From assembly GCF_900291475.1 (NCBI RefSeq), contig NZ_OLMM01000005.1, positions 931,135 to 980,076 on the forward strand: DNA of 48,942 bases, written 5' to 3'. Numbering within the stretch: the stretch's first letter is position 1; each line of letters starts with the position of its first letter. Source of the stretch: Acidaminococcus hominis (lineage in GTDB: Bacteria > Bacillota > Negativicutes > Acidaminococcales > Acidaminococcaceae). The position numbers and the translations under genes were made by a program. Of the stretch, positions 1 to 9,780 are shown piece by piece. The notes beneath the pieces were generated by a model. The model was not told the origin of the DNA. It worked only from the letters and a program-made list of their open reading frames with translations, and did not search any database.

Positions 1-63
1 ATGAGCAAGAACAGCTTTGACAGCCTTTAATTTATCCTCTGCACTGACTTTCGATATAGACAT
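1..63 (-). CDS. IS3-type transposase OrfA, N-terminal fragment
   Basis: On the minus strand an ATG at 63 opens 21 codons that run off the left edge, reading MSISKVSAEDKLKAVKAVLA and one more residue. This resembles the first helix of IS3/IS150-type OrfA proteins, which begin a helix-turn-helix that binds the element's ends. An AAGGAG-like ribosome site lies just upstream on the minus strand (around 70-80). The element differs from the IS at the right edge, whose OrfA starts MSRTRRHF. With so few residues the family call is tentative. Confidence 0.45.
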   Translation of the reverse strand, partial: MSISKVSAEDKLKAVKAVLAH

Positions 64-559
64 TTTACATACTCTCCTTTCAACGAATCCAGGAGGTTTA
101 ACTATATGCCAGTCTACTTTATTCATAGCATACCAGCGTGGAGAAGGTGTCGCCGGGAGGCGACGGATGAGGTTTAAACCCCATATTTATGGCTACATTT
201 TAACAAACTTCCTCAGTCAGTCCTACGGACTGCCAGCCCCTACAACGTTTTGCGGCCGCATCCAAACAGCCCGACAAATTCTGCAAGTGGCTGTTTGGTC
301 AATAAGGCCCATGCGATAGCTGCCTGCAAAGCAAGTCCTTAGGACGCAGCTGCGCAGCTAGCAGCAAACCGCTCAGGGGCCAGTCTTAGGCCATACTGGC
401 CATGTGTAGAACGGGTATTGAGAAAGCATCATAGTACGTAGATGATTGCAATATCCATTTTTTACCCCTCACAGGTTGCCGTGGAACTCCCTGACCAATT
501 ATGGTAAAATAATAAGTCAGAGTCTAATTTGAGGAAACCTGTCATATAGGAGAATATTC
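64..559. repeat. Palindrome-rich intergenic region with REP-like hairpins
   Basis: No convincing gene lies here. Several short perfect stems are visible: GTCGCC/GGCGAC at 149-164 inside a GAGAAGGTG...GGATGAGGT frame, CAGTCC/GGACTG at 218-232, GTCC/GGAC near 336-346, and GGCCAGT/ACTGGCC at 378-401. The first resembles extragenic palindromes that recur in gut Firmicute genomes, as I recall them. The promoter of the next gene should lie near its 3' end (AT-rich TAAAATAATAA around 505-515), but no clear -35/-10 pair can be assigned. A GGAG ribosome site precedes the ATG at 560. Confidence 0.4.
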
Positions 560-3025
560 ATGGAAAGAAATGATATAGAATTACTGGCCCCGGCTGGCAC
601 CTGGGAAGCCTTGGAAGCTGCCGTTAACGCTGGCGCCAACGCCGTCTACCTGGGAGGCAGCAGCTTTGGTGCCCGGGCCTACGCCGACAACTTCGGTCCC
701 GACGAACTGAAGCGGGCCATGGAGTTTGCCCATCTGCACGGGGTGCGGATTTTTGTTACGGTAAATACCCTGGTGGACGACGAGGAAATGCCCGCCCTGG
801 GGGATTACCTGACCTTTTTGAGCAATATCGGTACCGACGGCATCATCGTCCAGGATATGGGCGTTATCCGGCTGGCCCGGAAAGTGGTGCCGGAGCTGCT
901 CCTTCACGCCAGCACCCAGATGACCGTTACCAATTCGGCCGGTGCTATTTTCACCTGCCACGCTGGCATGGTCCGGGCGGTGCCTGCCCGGGAAACCACC
1001 CTGAAGGAACTGAAGACCATCTGCGAAAAGACCCCGGGAGAGATTGAGACCTTTATGCACGGCGCCCTGTGCATCTGCTACTCCGGCCAGTGCCTGATGA
1101 GCAGCCTGATCGGGGGCCGCAGCGGCAACCGGGGCCGGTGTGCCCAGCCCTGCCGGCTGCCCTATACCCTGGTGGACAAACAGGGGGAGGACCTGCTGAG
1201 CCACGTAGATGCAGGCCATTACCTTTTGAGTCCCAAGGACCTGAATACCCTGGACGTGCTGCCCCAGCTCATTGAGGCAGGGGTGCGCTCCTTTAAGATT
1301 GAAGGCCGGATGAAGCGGCCGGAATACGTGGCAGTGGTTACGGATATTTACCGCCGGGCCATTGACAGCTACTTTGCCGGCAACTACCACGTGCCCGAGG
1401 AAGATCGGAAGAACATCGAACAGATTTTCAACCGGGACTTTACCACGGCCTACCTGGAAAAGAAGCCGGGCCGCACCATGATCAGCGACCGCCGGCCCAA
1501 CAACCGGGGCGTGCTTATTGGCCGGGTGGCTTCCCTGTCCAAGGACTTTGCTACGGGAACCATCAAGCTGGACAAGGACCTGCACCTGGGCGACGGCCTG
1601 GAGTTCTGGGTCAGCGTAGGGGGCCGGGTAGGGACCACGGTGGAAAAAATGAAATGCGGAGGCAAGGAAACGGCGGCGGCCCGGGCCGGCAGCCAGGTGA
1701 CCATCGCCGTACCCCGGGGCATCCGGTTAAACGACCGGGTGTTTCGGACCTATGATAACGAACTGATGCAGTACGCTGCCCAGTTCTTTGGCCCTGAGCA
1801 CAAGCACCGGCTGCCGGTAAGCGTACTGGTCACCGCCCATTTGGGCCAGCCCATGATCGTGACCATGACCGATGAGGACGGCAACCAGGGCTATGGCCAA
1901 ACGGAATTTATTGTGGAAAAGGCCCGGAAACACGCCCTGGACGAAGCCGCAGTCCGGAAACAGATTGACCGGTTGGGAACCACCGAGTTCTCCCTGGGCG
2001 AGCTGATTCTGGAAGTGGATGACGGGGTCATGGTGCCCATGAGTGAAATCAACGAAGCCCGGCGCCTGGCGGCAGAGCAGCTGACCCACAACCGGCTGGA
2101 GGCCTTCCTGCCCAGCCGGAAGAAGGTCACCTGGCAGAACGCCTGGCTGAAGGAGCGGGAAAACCATACCCTGCGCAAGCACAGCGAACTGGCGGTCCAT
2201 GTGGATACCCTGGAAAAGGCCAAGATTGCCCTGGATGCCGGCGCCGATGTGCTGATTCTGGGCGGGGACAGCTACAGCCTGCCCCTGCTCCGGGCCCAGG
2301 ACTACCAGACCGTGGCCGGCTGGGCCAAAACCAGGGGCAAGCAGTGGGTGGCCGCCACCTCCCGGATTGTCAGCGAAGGCCAGCTGGGCTACTTTGCCCA
2401 TGCGTTTAAGGAATGGAAAGAGTGGGGCGCGGACGGGTTCCTCCTGGCCAATAATGGTCTGGTGGAAATGGCCCGGGAAACCGGCGTTCCCCTGTGGGCC
2501 GATTACGGCCTGAATATCTTTAACAGCCAGAGCATCTTGTTCTGGCTGGAACAGGGCTTTGCCGGCGTCACCCTGTCACCGGAACTGACCCTTGCCCAGG
2601 TAGGGGGCCTGGTGCGGAAATCCCCGCTGCCGGTGGCCTGCCTGGCGGAAGGGGCCCTGGAAATGATGGTGTCCGAATACTGCGTCACCGGCAGTTTCCT
2701 GGGGCACCTGGACAAGGGCAGCTGCAGCTATCAGTGCAAGCAGCCCACCTACCTGGAAGACCGGAAGAAGGAACACTTCCCCCTGAAGCAGGACCAATAC
2801 GGCCGGATGCACGTGCTGAACGGCCATTTCCTGTCCATGCAGGCCCATGTAAAGGATATGGAAAAACTGGGCATTGCCCAACTGCGCCTGGACCTCCGGA
2901 GCTACACCCCGGAAGAAGTAGGAGTGACGGTAGCTACCTACCGGGGGCTTCTGGACGGGGAAAGCCGGGTGGAGGAGAATCCGCCCCATACCACCCGGGG
3001 ACATTATTTTAGAGGAGTCTTATAA
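560..3025 (+). CDS. U32 family peptidase, long form with DUF3656-type region
   Basis: An 821-residue protein of the peptidase U32 / collagenase-like family. The N-terminus (ELLAPAGTWEALEAAVNAGA) is the usual TIM-barrel start, and the Cys-rich stretch near residues 168-200 (HGALCICYSGQCLMSS, then CAQPCR) is the family signature thought to hold an Fe-S cluster. The C-terminal half repeats a barrel-like domain with more cysteines near 715-730 (CSYQCKQP). Length fits the long Firmicute form. E. coli RlhA, a relative, is needed for a 23S rRNA hydroxylation, so an rRNA-modification role is possible; the true substrate is unknown. Its stop overlaps the mutS2 start (TAATG), suggesting translational coupling. 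Confidence 0.9.
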   Translation: MERNDIELLAPAGTWEALEAAVNAGANAVYLGGSSFGARAYADNFGPDELKRAMEFAHLHGVRIFVTVNTLVDDEEMPALGDYLTFLSNIGTDGIIVQDMGVIRLARKVVPELLLHASTQMTVTNSAGAIFTCHAGMVRAVPARETTLKELKTICEKTPGEIETFMHGALCICYSGQCLMSSLIGGRSGNRGRCAQPCRLPYTLVDKQGEDLLSHVDAGHYLLSPKDLNTLDVLPQLIEAGVRSFKIEGRMKRPEYVAVVTDIYRRAIDSYFAGNYHVPEEDRKNIEQIFNRDFTTAYLEKKPGRTMISDRRPNNRGVLIGRVASLSKDFATGTIKLDKDLHLGDGLEFWVSVGGRVGTTVEKMKCGGKETAAARAGSQVTIAVPRGIRLNDRVFRTYDNELMQYAAQFFGPEHKHRLPVSVLVTAHLGQPMIVTMTDEDGNQGYGQTEFIVEKARKHALDEAAVRKQIDRLGTTEFSLGELILEVDDGVMVPMSEINEARRLAAEQLTHNRLEAFLPSRKKVTWQNAWLKERENHTLRKHSELAVHVDTLEKAKIALDAGADVLILGGDSYSLPLLRAQDYQTVAGWAKTRGKQWVAATSRIVSEGQLGYFAHAFKEWKEWGADGFLLANNGLVEMARETGVPLWADYGLNIFNSQSILFWLEQGFAGVTLSPELTLAQVGGLVRKSPLPVACLAEGALEMMVSEYCVTGSFLGHLDKGSCSYQCKQPTYLEDRKKEHFPLKQDQYGRMHVLNGHFLSMQAHVKDMEKLGIAQLRLDLRSYTPEEVGVTVATYRGLLDGESRVEENPPHTTRGHYFRGVL

Positions 3026-5400
3026 TGGCCAGATTTGCCGTAAATACACTGGAATTTGATAAAGTCAAAGAAATGCTGGCAAAGGAGGCCGGTACGTCCC
3101 TGGGACGGAAACTGGCCCTGGAGCTCCAAAGCTCCTCCAGCTTTGAAAAAGTGAAACTGGCCCAGGAAGAAACCGCCGAAGCCCTGCGGCTTTTGGAGGA
3201 AGGCCAGCGCCTGCCCCTAGGCGGCATGAGCGATATTACCGCCATGGTAAAGCGCACCCGGGTGGGGAGCATCCTGGAGCCGGAAGAATTCAAGGCCATT
3301 AACGATACCATTGAAGGGCTCCAGCACCTGAAAAAGTTTCTGGTGGAACTGGAGGACGACTACGCAGCCCTTCGGACCTACGGCCCGGAGCTGGGGGATT
3401 TCTCCCGGCTGATGAAGCAGTTAAACTCCGCTTTGGACGAAAAAGGGGATATCAAGGACAACGCCTCCGTGAAGCTGGCCGGCCTGCGCACCGGCATTCT
3501 GGTGGCCAAAAACCGGGTGAAGGATAAGTTAAATGCCATCCTCCACGACCCCAACAACCAGAAGTACTTCCAGGACGCCCTGGTTACCATGAGAGAGGAA
3601 CGGTACGTTATTCCCATCAAGCAGGAATACCGGCTGAACTTCCCCGGGGTGGTCCACGACCAGTCTTCCACCGGGGCCACCCTGTTCATCGAGCCTATGG
3701 CGGTGGTGAACCTGAACAACGACATCAAGAAGTACCACCTGGAGGAGCAGGCGGAAGTGGAACGGATTCTGCGGAACCTGACCAGCCACGTGGGGGCTGA
3801 GGCGGACAATATTCTGAGCTCCCTGGACGTAGCTGCCAAGGTGGACCTGATTTCCGCCAAGGCCAATATGGCCCAGCACCTCCACTGCTGCCGGCCTATG
3901 ATGGGTACGGCCCAGCGGGTGCGCATTACCAAGGGCTGCCATCCCCTTTTGGATCCCCAAAAGGTGGTGCCCCTGGACATTACTCTGGGGGACGGCTTTA
4001 CCACGCTTCTCATTACCGGCCCCAATACCGGCGGTAAGACGGTAGCCCTTAAAACCGTGGGGCTTTTTGCTCTGATGGCCCAAGCGGGGCTCTTTGTACC
4101 TGCTCAGGAAGCGGTGCTGCCGGTCTTTGGCGGGGTCTATGCGGACATTGGCGACGAGCAGAGCATCGAGCAGAGCCTGTCCACCTTCTCCGGCCATATG
4201 AAGAACATGATCAGTATCCTGGACGAGGTCCGGGAAGGGGACCTGGTGCTGGTGGACGAAGTGTGCGTGGGGACCGACCCCACCGAAGGTGCGGCCCTTG
4301 CCATGAGCATGATCCAGTACCTGTACGACAAGCACGTGCTCACCATTATGACCACCCACTACAGCGAACTGAAGACCTTTGCCTACGAACACGAGGGCAT
4401 GGAAAATGCCAGCGTGGAATTTGACCCGGAAACCCTGCGGCCTACCTACAAGCTGCTGATGGGCGTGCCGGGCAGCAGCAACGCCTTCTACATCAGCCAG
4501 CGGCTTGGCCTGCCCCAGGAAATCCTGGACCGGGCCAAAACCTTCATCGGGGAAGGGCACAGCAATATGGAACGGGTGCTCCAGAACCTGGAAGGGGAAC
4601 GCCGGGAATACGAAAGCCGGAAGGAAGAAATCGAAACCCTCCGCCGGGAAACGGAATACCTGCGCAACGAGCTGGTCCACCAGAAAAACGAGCTGGATAA
4701 GAGCAAGAACGCCATCCTGCGCAAGGCCCGGGAACAGGCCGACGAACTATACCGGAACGCCCGGAAGGAAAGCACGGCCATTCTGAAGGAACTCCGGGCC
4801 AACCAGAATATCGTGGAAACCACCAAGGTGGAAGAACTGGCGGAACTGTCCCGGAAAATCCTGAACAAGAACTTCTCCATTGACGGCAAACCGGTGCCGG
4901 AAGGTCAGGGGCTCACCAGCGGAAACGCCGCCGTGGGCAAGCACGTGTACGTGAAGAAGCTGGGCCAAAGCGGGGTCATCGCTGCCATTAACGGCAATGA
5001 GGTCACCGTCCGCATTGGCATTATGAAAATGAACGCCCGGATGAAGGACTGCCTGCTGCTGAAGGAAGAAAACCAGCCGGCCAAAACCTCCACCCATAAG
5101 ACCCTGCGCCGGACCACCAGCCAGAGCCATAACCTGTTTGTGAAGAAGGCCCAGGACGCCACGGTCCAGATTGATGTCCGGGGCAAAACCGTGGACGAGG
5201 CCATTCCCTATGTGGATAAGGCCATCGACGATGCGCTTCTGGCCGGCATGGAACGGTTCCGGCTGGTCCATGGCAAGGGCACGGGCATGCTGCGCAAGGG
5301 GCTTACTGAGTACCTGAACCAGCATCCCAACGTGAAGAAAACGGAAATCGCTCCCCAAAGCGAAGGCGGCTTCGGTGCCACCATTGTGTACGTGAAATAG
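3025..5400 (+). CDS. mutS2: Endonuclease MutS2 (RqcU-type)
   Basis: A 791-residue protein with full MutS2 architecture: helical clamp/lever region, ABC-type ATPase with Walker A GPNTGGKT near residue 332 and a Walker B region LVLVDEVCVGTDP near 410, a long coiled coil at about 515-600, and a C-terminal Smr domain near 715-791 carrying the LVHGKGTG motif. It lacks the mismatch-recognition domain of MutS. Family members suppress recombination or rescue collided ribosomes. It overlaps the upstream U32 gene by one base. The next gene is separated by its own promoter and T-box, so the U32-mutS2 operon ends here, although no clear terminator is seen. Confidence 0.95.
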   Translation: MARFAVNTLEFDKVKEMLAKEAGTSLGRKLALELQSSSSFEKVKLAQEETAEALRLLEEGQRLPLGGMSDITAMVKRTRVGSILEPEEFKAINDTIEGLQHLKKFLVELEDDYAALRTYGPELGDFSRLMKQLNSALDEKGDIKDNASVKLAGLRTGILVAKNRVKDKLNAILHDPNNQKYFQDALVTMREERYVIPIKQEYRLNFPGVVHDQSSTGATLFIEPMAVVNLNNDIKKYHLEEQAEVERILRNLTSHVGAEADNILSSLDVAAKVDLISAKANMAQHLHCCRPMMGTAQRVRITKGCHPLLDPQKVVPLDITLGDGFTTLLITGPNTGGKTVALKTVGLFALMAQAGLFVPAQEAVLPVFGGVYADIGDEQSIEQSLSTFSGHMKNMISILDEVREGDLVLVDEVCVGTDPTEGAALAMSMIQYLYDKHVLTIMTTHYSELKTFAYEHEGMENASVEFDPETLRPTYKLLMGVPGSSNAFYISQRLGLPQEILDRAKTFIGEGHSNMERVLQNLEGERREYESRKEEIETLRRETEYLRNELVHQKNELDKSKNAILRKAREQADELYRNARKESTAILKELRANQNIVETTKVEELAELSRKILNKNFSIDGKPVPEGQGLTSGNAAVGKHVYVKKLGQSGVIAAINGNEVTVRIGIMKMNARMKDCLLLKEENQPAKTSTHKTLRRTTSQSHNLFVKKAQDATVQIDVRGKTVDEAIPYVDKAIDDALLAGMERFRLVHGKGTGMLRKGLTEYLNQHPNVKKTEIAPQSEGGFGATIVYVK

Positions 5401-5426
5401 GGAGCTGTACAGAAACCAAAGAAATA

Positions 5427-5455
5427 TTGCGGTTCCTGCCCCGTCATGTTATAAT
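5427..5455 (+). promoter_or_regulatory. Sigma-A promoter of the pheST T-box transcript
   Basis: TTGCGG at 5427-5432 and TATAAT at 5450-5455 are separated by exactly 17 bp. A TGT just before the -10 makes it an extended -10. It lies directly upstream of the T-box leader. Confidence 0.75.
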
Positions 5456-5459
5456 ATAG

Positions 5460-6729
<1,270 letters not shown>

Positions 6730-6747
6730 ATAGGAGGCAAAGCGAAT

Positions 6748-9183
6748 ATGTTAGCATCGATCAATTGGTTAAAACAATATGTAGATATTACCCTCTCTCC
6801 TGAAGACCTGGCGGAGAAACTGACCCGGGCCGGCCTGGAAGTGGAGCAGGTCATTCACCTGGGCAAGGGCCTGGAAGGCGTTATTACCGGTAAGGTGGCC
6901 CAAATCGAGCGCCACCCCAACTCCGACCATTTGTGGGTGTGCCAGATGGCTCTGGGCCAGGGAGAACTGGTACAGATTCTCACTGGTGCCCAGAACGTGA
7001 AGCAGGGGAACCTGGTGCCGGTGGCGGTGGTAGGCTCCACGCTGCCCAAAGGCATGACACTCAAGAAAGCCAAAATGCGCGGCTTGGATTCTAACGGCAT
7101 GCTGTGCAGCGCCGAGGAACTGGGCATTGATGCCAAACTCCTGCTGCCTGAACAGCGGGAAGGCATTTTCATTCTGCCGGATACCACTCCCATCGGCGTG
7201 GACGTCAAGGACCTGCTGGGCCTTAACGACGTGGTGCTGGATATTGACCTGACCGCCAACCGGGGCGACTGCTTCAATATGCTGGGCCTGGCCCGGGAAA
7301 TTGGGGCACTCACCAAGGTACCCGTGCGGCTGCCCGAACTGTCCACCTTGGACGCTGCCGGCGGCAACGTGGCAGACCTGGGCAAGGTTTCCATCGAATG
7401 CCCGGACCTGTGCTCCCGGTTTGCCCTGCGTATGGTAAAGAACATCAAGGTTACCGAATCTCCGGAATGGATGCAGAAGGTGCTGCGGGCTGTGGGCATC
7501 CGTCCCATCAGCAATGTGGTGGACGTGACCAACTACGTGATGATGGAACTGGGCCAGCCCATGCATGCCTATGACTACGACCAGGTGAAGGACCATACCT
7601 GGATTGTCCGCCGGGCCAAGGAAGGGGAAACCCTGGTGACCTTGGACAGCCAGAAACGGGACCTGACCCCGGATATGATTGTTATCGCTGACCCGGAAAA
7701 GGCCATTGGCCTGGGCGGCGTAATGGGCGGTCTGGCTACGGAAGTGACGGACAAGACCGTGAACGTCATGCTGGAATCCGCCACCTTCCATGGTCCCACC
7801 ATCCGCCGCACCTCCAAAGCCCTGGGCCTGCGCAGTGAAGCCTCCCAGCGGTTTGAACGGGGCGTGGATACCATTACCGACCACGATGCCCTGAACCGGG
7901 CGGTGCACCTGTTGGAAGAAATGGGTGCCTGCCAGTCCGTGGCCGGCATTGTGGAAGCCTACCCGGTGGAAGTAAAACCGGTGGAAATCAAGGCTGTGCC
8001 CGCTGCCCTCCGGGGACGCATTGGCATGGACATTTCCGATGCCGAAATGGAAGAAATCCTCACCAACCTGAACTTTACCGTCAACAAGGAAGCTGACGGC
8101 TCCTGGCGGGTAATCGTGCCCACCTGGCGTAAGGACTGCACCTGTGATGCGGACCTGAGCGAAGAAGTGGCCCGGATGTACGGCTACGACCGGCTGCCCT
8201 CCACGCTGCCCCAGCTGGATATGGCAGGCGGCGGCCAGGCTCCTGTAGAAGACGTGAAGGACACCATGCGGGATTACCTCACCGACTGCGGCTTGAACGA
8301 AATCATGAGCTACACCTTTATCAACGCAAACTGCTTTGACAAGCTGGGCCTTCAGGCAGACGACGCCCGGCGCCAGGCAGTGCAGATTATGAACCCCATC
8401 AGCGATGACTTTAAGACCATGCGCACTACCATGGTGCCCAGCCTGCTGAACACCGCTGCCTACAACCAGGCCCGGCAGAACGACCGGATTGCCCTGTTTG
8501 AAGTGGGCCGGGTATTTATCCCCAAGGGCCTGCCCATTACGGAGCAACCGGAAGAAAAGACCCGCCTGTGCATTGCCCTGAGCGGCCGCCGGAACGAACT
8601 GAACTGGACGGAAAGCAAGGACAGCTTCGACTTCTTTGATCTGAAGGGCGTTTTTGAAGGCCTGATGGAAAAACTCCAGGTCACCGGCCTGACCTACCGG
8701 GCTGCCGATGAACCCTTCCTGCATCCTGGCAAGAGTGCCTACATTGTCTATAACGACAACGTCATCGGCTTTTTGGGTGCTGTCCATCCCCAGGTCCAGG
8801 AACGCTTTGGCCTCAGCAGCGAAACCTACGTACTGGAATGCGACGTCAACTGCCTGACCGAAGCCGCCAAACGGGTGCCCCAGTTCACCCATATTCCCCA
8901 GTTCCCCAACACCTCCCGGGATATTGCCGTAGTGGTGCCCCAGGAAGTATCCGCTGCCGACCTTCAGGAAGAAATCCGCAGCCAGGCAGGGCCGCTGCTC
9001 ACCAGCGTCAAACTGTTTGACGTGTACACCGGTAAACAGGTGAAGGAAGGGTGCAAGTCCGTAGCCTTTAGCCTGACCTTCCAGGACCTGAATAAGACCC
9101 TCCAGGACCAGGAAATCGATCCTATCATCAAGAAGGTAGTGGACCATGTCCAAACCACCTTCCAGGGCATTTTGAGAGACTAG
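6748..9183 (+). CDS. pheT: Phenylalanyl-tRNA synthetase beta subunit
   Basis: An 811-residue beta subunit of the heterotetrameric Phe-tRNA synthetase. In order: an EMAP/OB-type tRNA-binding domain (about 40-150, VITGKVAQIERHPNSDHLWVC), the B3/B4 editing region (VDVTNYVMMELGQPMHAYD, ASQRFERGVD), B5, the catalytic-like core, and a C-terminal FDX-ACB domain that holds the anticodon (FPNTSRDIAVVV onward). Length is normal. The start follows TAGGAGGCAAAGCGAAT. It is the last gene of the T-box operon; a promoter for tRNA genes follows. Confidence 0.97.
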   Translation: MLASINWLKQYVDITLSPEDLAEKLTRAGLEVEQVIHLGKGLEGVITGKVAQIERHPNSDHLWVCQMALGQGELVQILTGAQNVKQGNLVPVAVVGSTLPKGMTLKKAKMRGLDSNGMLCSAEELGIDAKLLLPEQREGIFILPDTTPIGVDVKDLLGLNDVVLDIDLTANRGDCFNMLGLAREIGALTKVPVRLPELSTLDAAGGNVADLGKVSIECPDLCSRFALRMVKNIKVTESPEWMQKVLRAVGIRPISNVVDVTNYVMMELGQPMHAYDYDQVKDHTWIVRRAKEGETLVTLDSQKRDLTPDMIVIADPEKAIGLGGVMGGLATEVTDKTVNVMLESATFHGPTIRRTSKALGLRSEASQRFERGVDTITDHDALNRAVHLLEEMGACQSVAGIVEAYPVEVKPVEIKAVPAALRGRIGMDISDAEMEEILTNLNFTVNKEADGSWRVIVPTWRKDCTCDADLSEEVARMYGYDRLPSTLPQLDMAGGGQAPVEDVKDTMRDYLTDCGLNEIMSYTFINANCFDKLGLQADDARRQAVQIMNPISDDFKTMRTTMVPSLLNTAAYNQARQNDRIALFEVGRVFIPKGLPITEQPEEKTRLCIALSGRRNELNWTESKDSFDFFDLKGVFEGLMEKLQVTGLTYRAADEPFLHPGKSAYIVYNDNVIGFLGAVHPQVQERFGLSSETYVLECDVNCLTEAAKRVPQFTHIPQFPNTSRDIAVVVPQEVSAADLQEEIRSQAGPLLTSVKLFDVYTGKQVKEGCKSVAFSLTFQDLNKTLQDQEIDPIIKKVVDHVQTTFQGILRD

Positions 9184-9257
9184 GGTACAGCAAAACTCAA
9201 TTGAAAAAGTGGCAGAAAAAAGGCAAGAAAAAAACTAAAAAAAATTTAATTTTTCTC

Positions 9258-9286
9258 TTGCCAAACCTGCCCAACTATGATAATAT
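9258..9286 (+). promoter_or_regulatory. Promoter of the tRNA-Asp/Gly/Trp operon
   Basis: TTGCCA at 9258-9263 is followed at 17 bp by TAATAT (9281-9286), or at 15 bp by GATAAT (9279-9284). It stands about 35 bp before the first tRNA. GGCAAGA (9222-9228) and TCTTGCC (9256-9262) form an inverted repeat around an A/T-rich loop that overlaps the -35. Confidence 0.5.
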
Positions 9287-9319
9287 ATACACCTGTCAGG
9301 GAACTGACAAAAAACAAAT

Positions 9320-9396
9320 GGCCCAGTAGTTCAGTTGGTTAGAATGCCGCCCTGTCACGGCGGAGATCGTCGGTTCGAGTCCGTCCTGGGTCGCCA
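9320..9396 (+). tRNA. tRNA-Asp (anticodon GTC)
   Basis: A 77-nt cloverleaf with a 7-bp acceptor stem (GGCCCAG/CTGGGTC, one G-U pair), anticodon GTC at 9354-9356, T-loop GGTTCGAGTCC and an encoded CCA at 9394-9396. First gene of a three-tRNA operon. Confidence 0.97.
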
Positions 9397-9398
9397 AT

Positions 9399-9473
9399 GC
9401 GGAAGTAGCTCAGTGGTAGAGCACCACCTTGCCAAGGTGGGGGTCGCGAGTTCGAATCTCGTTTTCCGCTCCA
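9399..9473 (+). tRNA. tRNA-Gly (anticodon GCC)
   Basis: A 75-nt cloverleaf starting GCGGAAG with anticodon GCC at 9431-9433, T-loop GAGTTCGAATCTC and encoded CCA at 9471-9473. Only two bases separate it from the preceding tRNA. Confidence 0.97.
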
Positions 9474-9474
9474 C

Positions 9475-9548
9475 AGGAGTATAGTTCAATGGTAGAGCTA
9501 CGGTCTCCAAAACCGTCGATCTGGGTTCGAATCCTAGTACTCCTGCCA
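9475..9548 (+). tRNA. tRNA-Trp (anticodon CCA), prophage integration site
   Basis: A 74-nt cloverleaf with acceptor stem AGGAGTA/TACTCCT, anticodon CCA at 9507-9509, T-loop GGGTTCGAATCCT and encoded CCA at 9546-9548. Its last 16 bases lie in the 18-bp attachment core, so the gene stays intact after integration. The same 18 bp recur at 47262-47279. Confidence 0.97.
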
Positions 9549-9550
9549 TT
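9533..9550. repeat. attL core
   Basis: CCTAGTACTCCTGCCATT, identical to attR at 47262-47279. The flanking bases differ at both ends (T...T here, G...A at attR), so the identity is exactly 18 bp. Confidence 0.93.
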
Positions 9551-9676
9551 TGATTTTACGAAACATGACGATACAAAGCGGTACATGGCAATAGCCAAAA
9601 CCCGCATGGAGCCTTGATTTTCAGGATTCTAACCTGTTGTCATGTATCACTAAATATCGTGTAAAGCACGGACGGA

Positions 9677-9710
9677 TTCCCTATATTTTCCCTATTTGGA
9701 AAATATAGGG
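9677..9710. promoter_or_regulatory. Integrase arm-type sites and hairpin near attL
   Basis: TTCCCTAT-N3-TTCCCTATTT at 9677-9697 recurs near attR at 47190-47210 with the same length and two differences in the spacer. An inverted ATAGGGAAT copy follows at about 9728-9736. This is the arrangement expected of arm-binding sites for a tyrosine integrase. The left copy also forms a 13-bp stem (9679-9691 with 9698-9710) followed by a T run, so it may also terminate the tRNA transcript. Confidence 0.6.
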
Positions 9711-9780
9711 ATATTTTTTTATAAAAAATAGGGAATCATGCCCTGTAGAGCAAGGTAGGACGCGGTTCTCCGGATTTCAA

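Noticed and set aside
17-319. 100-codon plus-strand frame at the left edge
   Set aside because: No ribosome site or family resemblance; it crosses the palindromes and opposes the IS fragment.
3529-4680. 383-codon minus-strand frame antisense to mutS2
   Set aside because: Codon-bias shadow of mutS2; the His/Gly/Val-rich composition is typical of antisense frames.
6769-9153. Very long minus-strand frame (794 codons) antisense to pheT
   Set aside because: It is the shadow of a GC-biased gene; no ribosome site or family resemblance, while pheT itself is certain.
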